From assembly GCA_001596135.1 (NCBI GenBank), contig CP014773.1, positions 3,596,001-3,660,000 on the forward strand: a stretch of 64,000 nt of DNA, read 5' to 3'. The DNA comes from Mucilaginibacter sp. PAMC 26640. Lineage in GTDB: Bacteria; Bacteroidota; Bacteroidia; Sphingobacteriales; Sphingobacteriaceae. The stretch's first letter is position 1. Each line of letters begins with the position of its first letter. Shown one piece after another: positions 24,361 to 34,356 of the stretch. A program made the translations under genes and the position numbers. The notes under the pieces were generated by a model. The model was not told where the DNA came from. It worked only from the letters and a program-made list of their open reading frames with translations, and searched no databases.

Positions 24361-27300
24361 ATGAAAAGAGCCCTGATGCTGATTTTGCTGGTTTCCCTGT
24401 TTACCTGCAGCCGGGGGCAAAATAATCACCTTTATTTTGATAGGCTGGATATTCAAAAAGGCCTGCCAGAGTCTTTCGTTCGTGCAATTGTGGAAGATAC
24501 CGAAGGGTATATGTGGATTGCCACGCAGAACGGATTGGTGAGATACGATGGCTACAAATACAAGATCTATGTCCTGGGTTCCGAAAAATTGAATGTGACA
24601 TCCGTTACCAACATTTTCAGCATCGTGGCTGACAATGCCCGTAAAACAATCTGGGTGAGTACCGCCGGTAACGGCATCTTCAGGTATAACAGGCAGAAAG
24701 ATAGTTTCGATCAGTTTGCTACCCCCTCCAAAAAATACTTTCAATATACTACAGTGAGGGCCATAGATGGCGAGGGCAATCCCTGGGGGAGTATAAATGA
24801 TGATGGGATCAGTAAGGCATTTAAACTCGATCTTAAAACCGGCAAGTATGACCTTTTTAGCAATAAAGAAAAAGGCGATCATTTTATAAACGCGGGCGCT
24901 ATCTACAGCGTCCGGGCAACCGACAATAATAAAGTATGGTTATGTACCAACAATGGCCTATATGGCTATAGCGGCAACAGTAAACCATTTACCGCAATTT
25001 TAAACACTGCAGATACTTTGCATACTATAGGTTTAAATCCGGTTTATGAGCCGGCATCCCAGCCGGGCGTTTTGTGGGCCAATATTTTTCACGGCTATAA
25101 CCAGGATCTCCGCCTTGCCGCTATCGACCTTAAAACCGGTAAAATAATCAAACAGTACCTGCCGGCTAAGATGCCGGATAGCCTCGCAAACGCCGGGATA
25201 AACGCTATTTATGAAGATAAAAAACAACGGCTTTGGTTCGGTACAACAACCGGCCTTTCCATGCTGAACAGGCAAACCAGTAAATTTTCCAATTATACAT
25301 TTGCCGATACCTCGGTAAAAAATCTCAGCCAGATCAGCAGCACGGCAGATGGTAAATTATGGATAACCACGGGGAGGGGGCTGCTTTACTTCGACCCGGA
25401 TAACGGGAACTTCAGGTATTACAAACAGGACGCAACGCAAGCCGGCGGACTAAGTTCCACCAGCGTTCAAACAAAATTTATTGATCATACCAACACGCTA
25501 TGGCTTGGGTTGGCCTACGCAGGTGTAAACAAAGTGAGTAAGATCAAAAGCGCTTTCGAAACCTTTAAACTGCCCGGCGGGCCGCAGGGTACTTATCGCG
25601 GAGAAAAGGTGCGTGTGGTTTCCGCTACAAAAGATCATACCTGGCTGGCCACCAATTCTGCTATTTACAATTGGCGCGAAAGCAGTGGCCAGATGAATAA
25701 AATATTCAGCGCCTTGCCAGGGCAAAAACTGGCAGATGTTTTTGCCGACGATGACGTGCTCTTTATCGGCAGTAACAATGGTTTTATAGTCTACGATGTT
25801 TCTACTGGCCAAAAAGATACTTACAAGAATAATGCAAACGATTCAGCATCTGTACCTGCAAATACTGTGCAGCGGGTGTTTAAAGATCACGAAGGTATAG
25901 TTTGGCTGGGTATTGGCAATGATCTGGGTATCTGCTCCTTTAATCCCGCCACGAAAAAGTTTACCCGTTATCCGTTTCATATCAACTACGATAAATTGTA
26001 TAATATTAATGATGGTTCGCTGGACGATGGCCGTGTGGTGACTATTTATGAAGACAGGCAGAACACGCTTTGGATAGGCACCAACTCGGGTAGTTTAAAC
26101 AAGTTCGACCGTAAAACGCGAAAGTTTTTTTCCTACTTTAATAAGCAAAACGAGCGGATGTCCTGCGTATCACAAATCTATGAAGATCGCAGCGGTCGTT
26201 TTTGGGTAGGTACCTACTTAACCGGAGTTTTCGAATTCGACCGTAATAAAGGGGTTATCACACGGCAAATAAATGAAAAATCTGGTTTGATGTTTAACAG
26301 TATCACGGGTTTAAAAGAAGATTCTGCCGGCCGCATCTGGATAGGCAGCGACAGAGGAATTACCCGCCTTGATCCGCGCACCATGACTTTGAGAAACTTT
26401 AAAATGAATGATATTTTGCCGGGCCGGGAATTATCCTCACTGGATCCTGTCAGCCTGTCGGATGGCCGTTTCGTGTTGAGTACCAATGAAGGTATTGCGT
26501 TCTTCCACCCGAAAGATCTGGATGATGATCCTAATGTACCCGTGGTGCATCTCGAAAATATCCGCTATAATAAACCGGGTGCAAACGACAGCCTGGCTTC
26601 CGTGGTGCTTACCTACGGCCTGCATGAACTAAAACTATCCCACAATGAAAATAGTGTGCAGTTCAACTACATTGGGCTGCATTACGAAAACCCCGCCAAC
26701 AACACTTACGTCTACATGCTGGAAGGTTACGATAAGCAGTGGGTGCAGGCGGGTACAAACAGGTCTGTTACTTATAGTAACCTGCCACCGGGCACTTATA
26801 CCTTTAAAATAAAGGCGGCAAACAGCTCCGGCGTGTGGAGCAGGGTAGTGTATGGTATAACTGTAGTAATAAGTCCGCCGTGGTGGTTAAGCTGGTGGGC
26901 GTGGTTGCTTTACATCGTGGCGCTTGCTGCAGCGATCTATATTTATATTAACTATCGCCAGCGCCATTTAAAGCTGGAAAATGAACTACTGGAGGAGAAA
27001 GTTGAGGAGCGGACCAATGAATTGCAGGATGCGAATAAAGAGTTGCAGGAGCAACAGGAAGAAATAAAAGCACAGCGCGATCAGTTGGCCAATACCCTTG
27101 GCGAGCTGCAATCTACCCAGCAGCAATTGATCCAGTCGGAAAAGCTGGCTTCGCTGGGCGAGCTTACTGCGGGCATTGCCCACGAGATTCAGAATCCTTT
27201 AAACTTCGTCAATAACTTTTCTGAGGTAAGTATAGAGCTGGCTGTTGAAATGAAACAGGAGCTGCACAGCGGCAGCAAGAATGAAGCGGCGGCGTTGGCT

Positions 27301-27906
27301 GATGACATTATTCTTAACCTGGAAAAAATTGTGCACCATGGTAAACGTGCAGATGGCATTGTTAAAAATATGCTGCAGCATAGCCGGAATAATACGGGAG
27401 AAAAACAGCCTGCTGATATCAACGCCCTTGTAGATGAGTACCTGCGCCTGAGCTATCATGGCCTGCGGGCAAAAGAAAAGAATTTTAACTCGGAGATGGT
27501 GTTGGATCTTGACCCCGACCTGCCGAAGATCACCATAATACCGCAGGATATGGGGCGGGTAATGCTTAATTTGTTTAACAATGCATTTTATTCTGTGCAG
27601 CAAAAAAAGGCAGCAAGTGATAGGAATTACAAGCCGATGGTTGAAGTAACCACGCACTTATTTAAACCGCCTACCGGACCGGCCGAGGTGCGGATCTATG
27701 TAAAAGATAACGGCATTGGCATATCCGAAAATATTAAGGATAAGATCATGCAGCCTTTTTTCACCACCAAACCTACTGGGGCAGGTACGGGGCTCGGCCT
27801 CAGTTTAAGCTACGATATTGTTGTAAAAGGCCATGGCGGAAAAATGAAACTGAGTAGTAGGGAAGGGGAGTATGCCGAATTTATTATTCAGTTGCCGTTG
27901 GTGTAA
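24361..27906 (+). CDS. Large sensor histidine kinase with periplasmic double-propeller sensor
   Basis: The ATG at 24361 gives 1,181 residues with a lipoprotein-like or cleavable signal (MKRALMLILLVSLFTCSRG). Order of parts: Reg_prop blades (about 20-765, for example GYMWIATQNGLVRYDG), Y_Y_Y domain (about 770-838), transmembrane helix WWLSWWAWLLYIVALAAAIY (about 840-862), coiled coil (about 868-920), HisKA with phospho-acceptor His near 941 (LGELTAGIAHEIQNPLNF), and HATPase (LNLFNNAFYSV, DNGIGIS, GAGTGLGLSLS). Unlike classical hybrid two-component systems it stops after the HATPase, with no receiver or AraC domain, and no response regulator lies beside it. Confidence 0.92.
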   Translation: MKRALMLILLVSLFTCSRGQNNHLYFDRLDIQKGLPESFVRAIVEDTEGYMWIATQNGLVRYDGYKYKIYVLGSEKLNVTSVTNIFSIVADNARKTIWVSTAGNGIFRYNRQKDSFDQFATPSKKYFQYTTVRAIDGEGNPWGSINDDGISKAFKLDLKTGKYDLFSNKEKGDHFINAGAIYSVRATDNNKVWLCTNNGLYGYSGNSKPFTAILNTADTLHTIGLNPVYEPASQPGVLWANIFHGYNQDLRLAAIDLKTGKIIKQYLPAKMPDSLANAGINAIYEDKKQRLWFGTTTGLSMLNRQTSKFSNYTFADTSVKNLSQISSTADGKLWITTGRGLLYFDPDNGNFRYYKQDATQAGGLSSTSVQTKFIDHTNTLWLGLAYAGVNKVSKIKSAFETFKLPGGPQGTYRGEKVRVVSATKDHTWLATNSAIYNWRESSGQMNKIFSALPGQKLADVFADDDVLFIGSNNGFIVYDVSTGQKDTYKNNANDSASVPANTVQRVFKDHEGIVWLGIGNDLGICSFNPATKKFTRYPFHINYDKLYNINDGSLDDGRVVTIYEDRQNTLWIGTNSGSLNKFDRKTRKFFSYFNKQNERMSCVSQIYEDRSGRFWVGTYLTGVFEFDRNKGVITRQINEKSGLMFNSITGLKEDSAGRIWIGSDRGITRLDPRTMTLRNFKMNDILPGRELSSLDPVSLSDGRFVLSTNEGIAFFHPKDLDDDPNVPVVHLENIRYNKPGANDSLASVVLTYGLHELKLSHNENSVQFNYIGLHYENPANNTYVYMLEGYDKQWVQAGTNRSVTYSNLPPGTYTFKIKAANSSGVWSRVVYGITVVISPPWWLSWWAWLLYIVALAAAIYIYINYRQRHLKLENELLEEKVEERTNELQDANKELQEQQEEIKAQRDQLANTLGELQSTQQQLIQSEKLASLGELTAGIAHEIQNPLNFVNNFSEVSIELAVEMKQELHSGSKNEAAALADDIILNLEKIVHHGKRADGIVKNMLQHSRNNTGEKQPADINALVDEYLRLSYHGLRAKEKNFNSEMVLDLDPDLPKITIIPQDMGRVMLNLFNNAFYSVQQKKAASDRNYKPMVEVTTHLFKPPTGPAEVRIYVKDNGIGISENIKDKIMQPFFTTKPTGAGTGLGLSLSYDIVVKGHGGKMKLSSREGEYAEFIIQLPLV

Positions 27907-28021
27907 CTGAGTAGACTTAGGTATAAGTAGGAAGTCTTAGTTTAAATCCGGCTATTGGTTTCGGGTAAATTTCAGCAATCAATTATAATTCCGCTTTAGC
28001 GTTTTGGCCCGGGTTGTAACA

Positions 28022-28864
28022 TTAAGTTGTTTGCACTTTTCCAATAAAAAACCGCTCTTCAGTATGCCTTTGCAAAACGGTTAACACATCACCAACGCTT
28101 AGGATTCCTTCGCCACTATGCACCAGGTTTTGCCCAAAGTAAATTTTGTGATTACGGAGGCGATATTTAGCCAGCGTTTTTGAGGGTTCCTTGCCTTTGG
28201 TAGCATTATTTTGATCTATCGTGGTCATCACGCACCGCGAACAAAGCTTTACACCGTACATATTTACACCGCCAGCTTCAACATGTTTCATTGTATCCTC
28301 GCTATACGGCTCACCCCCGGCAAAAACAATGTTTGGCCGGAAACGCTCTATTGGGAGCGGTTCGGGCATGCGGCTGTTAAGATCGTCCAACGATGCCTGC
28401 CCGATGATCAGCATTGGATAGCCATCAGAAAATGATGTAAAGGTGCCTTTTTCGGTATACCGCAGATCGGTTTGCCGCTCGGTGTTATCCGGCATATATA
28501 CTAATCGCGCCGGCATATTTAATTTTTGTGTAAACCAAGCATCTACTGCCGGGCTCACCAATGCAGCGGCGCAGGTATCGTCCCAAATAATTACTTCAAG
28601 CAATTCGTTAGTTTGCGGCAAAAAGGGGATGAGTATCTCCGATGCATCGGGTGCATAAGTCACCCTGATACCACCCTTAGCCATTTCAGTTTTTAACAAA
28701 GCCATTTGCAGGTTTTCCCTTTGGGATAGAAACCTGTTGTTTTCATCAATCAGCATCCAGCGGCGATCATGCTGCAGACCCCGGTTGGTGAGTTGTGCAG
28801 CATCGAGCGCAATTCCGCCCAGAGATTTAATGGGATATATGTATAGCTGGCTGATTTGAAGCAT
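28022..28864 (-). CDS. MOSC domain-containing protein (YcbX-like)
   Basis: This 280-residue cytoplasmic protein has an N-terminal MOSC_N beta-barrel (residues about 1-115: LYIYPIKSLGGIALDAAQL, RGLQHDRRWMLID, FLSQRENLQMALL) and a C-terminal MOSC domain (about 125-270: SDGYPMLIIGQASLDDLNSR, ERFRPNIVF, CSRCVMTTIDQ). The Cys in CSRC is the expected molybdenum-cofactor sulfur-carrying residue, as in the Moco sulfurase C-terminal domain and mARC-like YcbX. It probably reduces or handles N-hydroxylated compounds with a reductase partner not seen here. Confidence 0.88.
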   Translation of the reverse strand: MLQISQLYIYPIKSLGGIALDAAQLTNRGLQHDRRWMLIDENNRFLSQRENLQMALLKTEMAKGGIRVTYAPDASEILIPFLPQTNELLEVIIWDDTCAAALVSPAVDAWFTQKLNMPARLVYMPDNTERQTDLRYTEKGTFTSFSDGYPMLIIGQASLDDLNSRMPEPLPIERFRPNIVFAGGEPYSEDTMKHVEAGGVNMYGVKLCSRCVMTTIDQNNATKGKEPSKTLAKYRLRNHKIYFGQNLVHSGEGILSVGDVLTVLQRHTEERFFIGKVQTT

Positions 28865-29126
28865 GCGGTAAAAATAAGCTTTTGATTCATCTATTGATTG
28901 AAAAAATAGCGCCGCCGGATAAATAATGAGATAAAGGCTGCTATAGGTAGCCGTTGCCTGAAGGTTCAGTTGACAACCCCTTTAAATATATTGGTTTAAT
29001 AGGAAGTTAATCAGAATTGCCTTCGCATATTAAATATTACAATCGATTGCTTTTTCATTGTTTAATTTTTATTATTGTTCAACCGATTATCAATTCCCGC
29101 TCTTCAGGGGTTCAACCATTAATACG

Positions 29127-30836
29127 ATGTTAGCAGATACCACCAATTTAAACCTAAAGGCCAGGGCCAATAATACCTATGATGCCATTGTAGTAGGGTC
29201 AGGCATTAGCGGGGGATGGGCAGCCAAAGAATTAAGCGAACGAGGTCTTAAAACCCTGATGCTGGAGCGTGGCCGTAATTTTGAACATATAAAAGATTAT
29301 AAAACAGCAAATAATAATCCATGGGACTTTCCGCACCGCGGCAACGTTACCCTTGAACAGCGTAAGCAGCGCCCGGTTATATCCCGCAACTGGGGAGCGG
29401 TAGAACAGGTAATGGATTACTGGACCGACGAGCAAGCCTCCCCCTATACAGAAATAAAACCTTTCAACTGGTGGCGTTCATACCAATTGGGTGGCCGCTC
29501 CATATTATGGGGGCGCCAAAGTTACCGCTGGAGTGATTTTGACTTTGAAGCCAACGCGAAAGACGGCTGGGCCATTGATTGGCCGATTAGGTATAAGGAC
29601 CTTGCGCCATGGTATGATCATGCGGAAAAATTTGCCGGCATCAGTGGTTCAATGGAAGGCATCCCGCAATTGCCGGATGGGCATTTTTTGCCGCCGATGG
29701 ATATGAACTGGGTAGAGCGTGTGGCAGCCAGCATTAAAAAGAAATTTGGCAGGCATATGATTATTGGCAGGGCGGCAAATTTAACTCAGGCCATTCCGGG
29801 CAGAACGGCCTGCCAGTTCAGAAACCGGTGCTGGGAAGGTTGCCCTTTTGGTGGTTATTTTAGCACGCAGTCATCCACCTTACCCGCTGCATTGGCAACA
29901 GGTAACCTAACGGTTAGGCCCCAATCCATCGTAACCAAAGTTTTGTATGATAAAGACAGCAAGAAAGCTACCGGGGTGGAGGTACTGGACGCCGAAACCA
30001 ATAAAACTTATGAGTTTTACGCAAAGGTGGTGTTTGTAAATGCCTCGGCTTTAAACAGCGCGTGGGTACTTATGAACTCGGCAACAGATATTTGGCCAGA
30101 CGGACTTGGGAGCAGCAGCGGCGAACTCGGGCACAATATTATGGATCATCATTACAACCTGGGTGCCAGTGGAACGATGGAAGGATATGATGATAAATAC
30201 TATTACGGCAGGCGGGCCAATGGCGTTTACGTAGTACGTTTTGCTAACCTCTTTAATGATAAACGTGATTACCTGCGCGGGTTTGGTTACCAGGGTGGTG
30301 CAAGCAGGCAGGGATGGAGCCGCAATATTGCGGAATATAATATAGGCGGACAGTTTAAGGACGCGTTGGCCGAACCCGGCGACTGGCAAATGGGCATCGG
30401 CGGGTTTGGTGAACTGTTGCCCTACCATGATAATAAGATTACCCTGGATAAAACGCGCAAAGACAAATGGGGGCTGCCTATACTAGCGATGGATGCCGAG
30501 ATAAAGGATAATGAGAAGAAGATGCGTATCGATATTGTTAAGGAAGCCAAAGCCATGCTGGAAGCTGCAGGTGTTAAGAATATTGAAACGCACGACAAAG
30601 GCCATAATGTAGGCGATGGGATCCATGAAATGGGTACCGCCAGGATGGGCCACGATCCTAAAACTTCGGTGTTGAACAAGCACAACCAGGTGTGGGATGC
30701 GCAGAATGTGTTTGTAACCGATGGCGCCTGTATGGTATCATCGGCCTGCCAAAACCCTTCGCTCACCTACATGGCCCTAACAGCCAGGGCCGCAAATTTT
30801 GCAGCCGATGAGCTAAAGAAAGGTAATTTGGGGTAA
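29127..30836 (+). CDS. GMC family oxidoreductase
   Basis: The ATG at 29127 gives 569 residues. The in-frame TTG at 29058 would add 23 residues without family support. The N-terminal FAD fold is DAIVVGSGISGGWAAKELSE. Other signatures are the long GGRSILWGRQSYRW loop, the CRNRCWEGCPFGGYFST segment, IMDHHYNLGASG, and the C-terminal catalytic GDGIHEMGTARMGHDP followed by SACQNPSLTYMALTARAA with the His/Asn pair. It is closest in pattern to the gluconate/sorbitol dehydrogenase type, yet no small subunit-3 or cytochrome gene is adjacent. It probably oxidises a sugar or polyol. The substrate is unknown. Confidence 0.9.
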   Translation: MLADTTNLNLKARANNTYDAIVVGSGISGGWAAKELSERGLKTLMLERGRNFEHIKDYKTANNNPWDFPHRGNVTLEQRKQRPVISRNWGAVEQVMDYWTDEQASPYTEIKPFNWWRSYQLGGRSILWGRQSYRWSDFDFEANAKDGWAIDWPIRYKDLAPWYDHAEKFAGISGSMEGIPQLPDGHFLPPMDMNWVERVAASIKKKFGRHMIIGRAANLTQAIPGRTACQFRNRCWEGCPFGGYFSTQSSTLPAALATGNLTVRPQSIVTKVLYDKDSKKATGVEVLDAETNKTYEFYAKVVFVNASALNSAWVLMNSATDIWPDGLGSSSGELGHNIMDHHYNLGASGTMEGYDDKYYYGRRANGVYVVRFANLFNDKRDYLRGFGYQGGASRQGWSRNIAEYNIGGQFKDALAEPGDWQMGIGGFGELLPYHDNKITLDKTRKDKWGLPILAMDAEIKDNEKKMRIDIVKEAKAMLEAAGVKNIETHDKGHNVGDGIHEMGTARMGHDPKTSVLNKHNQVWDAQNVFVTDGACMVSSACQNPSLTYMALTARAANFAADELKKGNLG

Positions 30837-30942
30837 TGGGCAATTAGTACATGCTGCGTGCGACTAGAAGACAATTATTAGGATTAGTGATTACAAGCCA
30901 ATCGCCTGCAATCACTATTTTCAATGTAACCTCTCAATAAAA

Positions 30943-32970
30943 TTATTTACAATACGCCGCCAGTTGTTGCATTGCAGCGGCCAGACCCAATGATGCCGCT
31001 TTATTAAGATCCACACAGCCGGCCGTTTTATCACCATGTTGTGCCCTAATGATGCCGCGGTTAAGATATGCCGTTGCGTTTTTTGCATCCATGGAAACAA
31101 CTGCGGTGTAGTCTTTAATGGCGCCACTCCAGTTTTTGAGATTAGTCAATGCAACCGCACGTGCCATATAGGTTTCGGAATTCTTGGGCTCTATTTTTAA
31201 TGCGGTAGCAAAGTCTTTTTTCATAGCCAGCGTATCGCCTGTAAGGCTTTCGGCCACAGCACGCCCCGCGTAGGCCTTAAAATTGTTTTGATTTAGCAGC
31301 AGTACGTTAATGTAATCATAAATGGCACCAGGATACTCCTGTTTGGCCAATTTAAGATCGGCTCGTGCCAGGTAGGCATCGTCATTGTTTTCGTTTAAGG
31401 CGATCCCCTTGTTAATGTCCCTAAGTGCCTCATCATACTTTCTTAAAGCTGCAAAGCTGTTGCCGCGGTTGGTATAGGCTTCAGAAGATAAAGGCGCAAG
31501 CTTAATGGCCATATCATGGTCGGCCATGGCACCGGTCATATCATCCAGTTTGCTTTTGGCAACGCCCCTGTAGCTATAAAAATTAACGTTTTTGGCATTT
31601 ACCTGCAAGGCATCATCAAATACTTTAATGGCCTGCGTGTACCTGCCAGAAGCAATGAGCGCTTTGCCATAAGCCACATACAGGTCGTTGTTTTGCGGGG
31701 TTGAGGCTATCGCAGACAAATAGTCGGCCAGGCTGCCTTCTACATCTCCATCTTTCATTTTAGCCCTTGCGCGATGCAAGAGAGCGTCAGGATTTCGCCT
31801 GTCCAGTGCGATTGATTGATTGTACAATGCTATTGCTGCCTGGTAGTTATGTTGCGACGATTTAATATCTCCGCTGCCTATATAAGCATAAGTAGCTTTT
31901 GGCTCAATTTTTAGCGCCATAGCGAAATCTGCCAGGGCGCCTACCGTATCATTCAATTCAATTTTTGCTTTGGCACGCGAGAGATACCCGTATCCGTTCT
32001 TAGGATTAAGTTTTATAGCTGTATCCGCATCCGCAATGGCCGATTGGAAGCTTTTCATATTGATTTTCGTATCAGCCCGGTTTTGGTATGCTTCGTCATA
32101 TTTAGGGTTAAGTTTGATTGCTTCAGACATATCGTCTGCAGCGGCACCCCAATCGCGGGTGTTGTTTTTTGCGATGCCACGGCCCAGGTAGAGCTCTGCC
32201 TTTTTAGGGCTTTGGTCTATAGCTTTATTAAAAAAATCTATCGCCCCCTTATCATCGTCGGCATTGGAGGAGGCGGAGGCCAGGTAACGATATAAATCCG
32301 GCATTTGTGGGTTAAGTTCTATTACCTTTTTATAATCGGCTATAGCGCCTTTATAATCTCTCAGGTTAACTTTTGCATTACCGCGATAAAACCAGGCTTC
32401 GGCATTGCCGGGTTCCGCTTTTACAGCAATATCATAATCGACTACGGCTGCTTTAAAATTGCCCATATTGCTTTTAGAGTTTGCACGGTAGTATATCAGA
32501 TCGGCATCACCTGGCAACATTTTCCCCGCTTTGTCAAAGTCGGTTAGCGCCCCGGCATTGTCGTTAAGGTTGGCTTTTGCCAATGCACGATACTTGTACA
32601 GCTCGCCATTTTGCGGGTTTAGGGCAATGGCTTTATTAAAATCAGCCACACTGCCGGCGTAGTCTTTAAGGTTGCTTTTCGCATTTGCGCGGTAATGCCA
32701 GGCATCAATCAGGCGCGGATCAAGCTCCAGTGCTTTTGTAAAATCTGCAACCGCACCCTCGTAATCCGCAATATTTGTTTTGGCGTTGGCACGATATAGG
32801 AACGCTCTCGCAACACCCGGATTTATTTGAATAGATTTGTTAAAGTCGGCAATCGCCTCCTTATAATCCTTCATATTTGCTTTTGTATTGCCACTGGTCA
32901 GGTAATCGGTAGCAGTTTGGGCCATGCAGTAAACCGGCAATAAAAACAGAATAATTAATAAGCGCTTCAT
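30943..32970 (-). CDS. Exported protein made almost entirely of TPR repeats
   Basis: This 675-residue protein has a signal peptide (MKRLLIILFLLPVYCMAQ) followed by about nineteen contiguous 34-residue tetratricopeptide repeats with almost no linker sequence. Typical units read AKSNLKDYAGSVADFNKAIA-LNP and AKVNLRDYKGAIADYKKVIE-LNP. The helical solenoid should form more than two superhelical turns in the periplasm and act as a protein-interaction scaffold. There is no enzymatic or membrane domain. A short Cys-containing cap (GCVDLNKAASLG, then AAYCK) ends the chain. Neighbours give no clue to a partner. Confidence 0.88.
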   Translation of the reverse strand: MKRLLIILFLLPVYCMAQTATDYLTSGNTKANMKDYKEAIADFNKSIQINPGVARAFLYRANAKTNIADYEGAVADFTKALELDPRLIDAWHYRANAKSNLKDYAGSVADFNKAIALNPQNGELYKYRALAKANLNDNAGALTDFDKAGKMLPGDADLIYYRANSKSNMGNFKAAVVDYDIAVKAEPGNAEAWFYRGNAKVNLRDYKGAIADYKKVIELNPQMPDLYRYLASASSNADDDKGAIDFFNKAIDQSPKKAELYLGRGIAKNNTRDWGAAADDMSEAIKLNPKYDEAYQNRADTKINMKSFQSAIADADTAIKLNPKNGYGYLSRAKAKIELNDTVGALADFAMALKIEPKATYAYIGSGDIKSSQHNYQAAIALYNQSIALDRRNPDALLHRARAKMKDGDVEGSLADYLSAIASTPQNNDLYVAYGKALIASGRYTQAIKVFDDALQVNAKNVNFYSYRGVAKSKLDDMTGAMADHDMAIKLAPLSSEAYTNRGNSFAALRKYDEALRDINKGIALNENNDDAYLARADLKLAKQEYPGAIYDYINVLLLNQNNFKAYAGRAVAESLTGDTLAMKKDFATALKIEPKNSETYMARAVALTNLKNWSGAIKDYTAVVSMDAKNATAYLNRGIIRAQHGDKTAGCVDLNKAASLGLAAAMQQLAAYCK

Positions 32971-33100
32971 TAATACATTTTCAAATATGCCTAATGTACG
33001 TAAAAGCTATTAAATGGTTTCGGAAGGCAAATAATTATGGCCTGTTTTAATCTTATGATTAATGAACCCCACAGCTCCGGTTATAGAATTAATTTTAACA

Positions 33101-33130
33101 AAAAAGCACAGTCTGTCGGCTGTGCTTTTT
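33101..33130 (-). terminator. Rho-independent terminator
   Basis: AAAAAGCACAG and CTGTGCTTTTT form an 11-bp stem. Read on the minus strand it follows the small secreted protein gene and runs into TTTTTTTG. Confidence 0.8.
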
Positions 33131-33191
33131 TAGGATGGGTAATTTTTATTGAACGAACTATCCATTGTCGCCCCGCATTGGTTTGGGCAAC

Positions 33192-33563
33192 TTACTGTAA
33201 GAACACGAAAGTTTTTTTGCCGTATTCTTCAAAAACGTTAACCTGTTTTTTCACAACCTGTTTGTTGGAAGTTACGGCAATAGTGTAGGTGCCATATCTC
33301 AATTGAGACAGGTTATAGTTTTTGTTTACCGATAGGTTGTTTGAAAGGTAATCCGTCATGAGTTCATTGTTCTCGTTATCAAAAAAGGTAACGTATGATC
33401 TTCCTTTAGTTTCTTTTTGGATGCTCAGGTCTATCACAAGATCCTTGGCGGATGATTGCAGCGTGATTTCGTCTTTTGGAGTTTCGGTTCTGGCCGGGGT
33501 TGCAGCAAAAATGCCTGAACTTACTAATAAGAAAAGAGCTGTTAATTTGATCGAATTTTTCAT
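33192..33563 (-). CDS. Small secreted protein, Ig-like beta-sandwich type
   Basis: This 123-residue protein has a signal peptide (MKNSIKLTALFLLVSSGIFA). The mature part alternates beta strands (VTFFDNENNELMTDYL, YNLSQLRYGTYTIAVTSN) and ends with VFEEYGKKTFVFLQ, a pattern like DUF3244 or the T9SS-associated beta-sandwich modules of Bacteroidota. It has no catalytic motif. It is monocistronic with its own terminator. The family assignment is tentative. Confidence 0.7.
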   Translation of the reverse strand: MKNSIKLTALFLLVSSGIFAATPARTETPKDEITLQSSAKDLVIDLSIQKETKGRSYVTFFDNENNELMTDYLSNNLSVNKNYNLSQLRYGTYTIAVTSNKQVVKKQVNVFEEYGKKTFVFLQ

Positions 33564-33954
33564 GATATTTTTAATTGTTGTGTGTTATTTGTTTGTTTCA
33601 ATATCCAAAGCAACAGCAAATAAAGTAGTCGGAGAAACCTAATAGACGGCCCCGCAATTTGTATAGACGGATAGCTGTTATGCATCGTTAAGGGCACATA
33701 GTCAATATGTTGTGCTAAGCATTCAACCACTCGTCGGTTATTTTAAAGGCTCCGTCGGTGTTTGTAGTTTAACCGTCGGCTATAGCGCTAATCTCAGGCG
33801 GGTGTCCGGTTAAATTTCCGGTAACTATTTTAATTACAGGGTGTAATTTGCAATAGGCGCTATGGGCCTTTATTTAGGCGCTTAAATTAAAACTAAACCA
33901 CTGCTTCGGGGTTTAATACCTATAATCGATTATCACAGCTAAAACTTAACTGCC
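33564..33954. other. Intergenic region
   Basis: No gene is supported in these 391 bases. The short motif CGTCGG recurs three times within 33731-33780. No stable hairpin or TAnnTTTG box stood out. Confidence 0.3.
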
Positions 33955-34299
33955 ATGAAAAATTTTGAAACTTTAGTGGATGCCACTAACGATTTAATGA
34001 AAAGAGGATACGAAGCCAACCTGAGTTTGGAGGGAGATACCATAGATGATAAATCAAAGGATCTGCATATGACTGCCGACGATTTTGAAATAGATGAGTT
34101 TTACCGATTTGAGGGCCAAAGCAATCCATCAGATATGTCTATTGTTTATGCCATCAGTTCCGCTAAATACAATTTGAAAGGTATTTTGGTAAATGCGTAC
34201 GGTATGTATGCAAACGATAGTTCATCAGCTATCCAGGCGAAATTACACCATAACCAGGTGAGCGATAACCTTCACGGCAGCGACAGGCCGACGGAGTAG
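33955..34299 (+). CDS. Conserved hypothetical small protein
   Basis: This 114-residue soluble protein starts MKNFETLVDATNDLMKRGYEA. It resembles a small Bacteroidota family often labelled phosphoribosylpyrophosphate synthetase in databases (MKNF-x-TL-x-A-x-x-L-x-x-RGY start, then FEIDEFYRFEGQSNPSDMSI and YAISSAKYNLKGILVNAYG). It lacks the PRPP synthase fold motifs, so that label should not be trusted. The acidic N-terminal half is helical and the C-terminal half is strand-rich. A hairpin follows 15 bases after the stop. Confidence 0.72.
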   Translation: MKNFETLVDATNDLMKRGYEANLSLEGDTIDDKSKDLHMTADDFEIDEFYRFEGQSNPSDMSIVYAISSAKYNLKGILVNAYGMYANDSSSAIQAKLHHNQVSDNLHGSDRPTE

Positions 34300-34314
34300 T
34301 TGCAGCAGCAATAG

Positions 34315-34356
34315 GCGGTTAGCAGTTAACAACAAATGTTGCAAACTGCTAACCGC
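34315..34356 (+). terminator. Terminator-like hairpin
   Basis: GCGGTTAGCAGTT and AACTGCTAACCGC pair perfectly around a roughly 16-base loop, 15 bases after the small conserved gene. No T-run follows, so it may stabilise the 3' end rather than terminate. Confidence 0.5.

Noticed and set aside
24343..24882. A 179-codon open frame opposite the sensor kinase start
   Set aside because: It is antisense to a signal peptide plus propeller that form a complete protein.
33358..33642. Plus-strand open frame over the small secreted protein gene
   Set aside because: It is antisense to a gene with a clear signal peptide and terminator.
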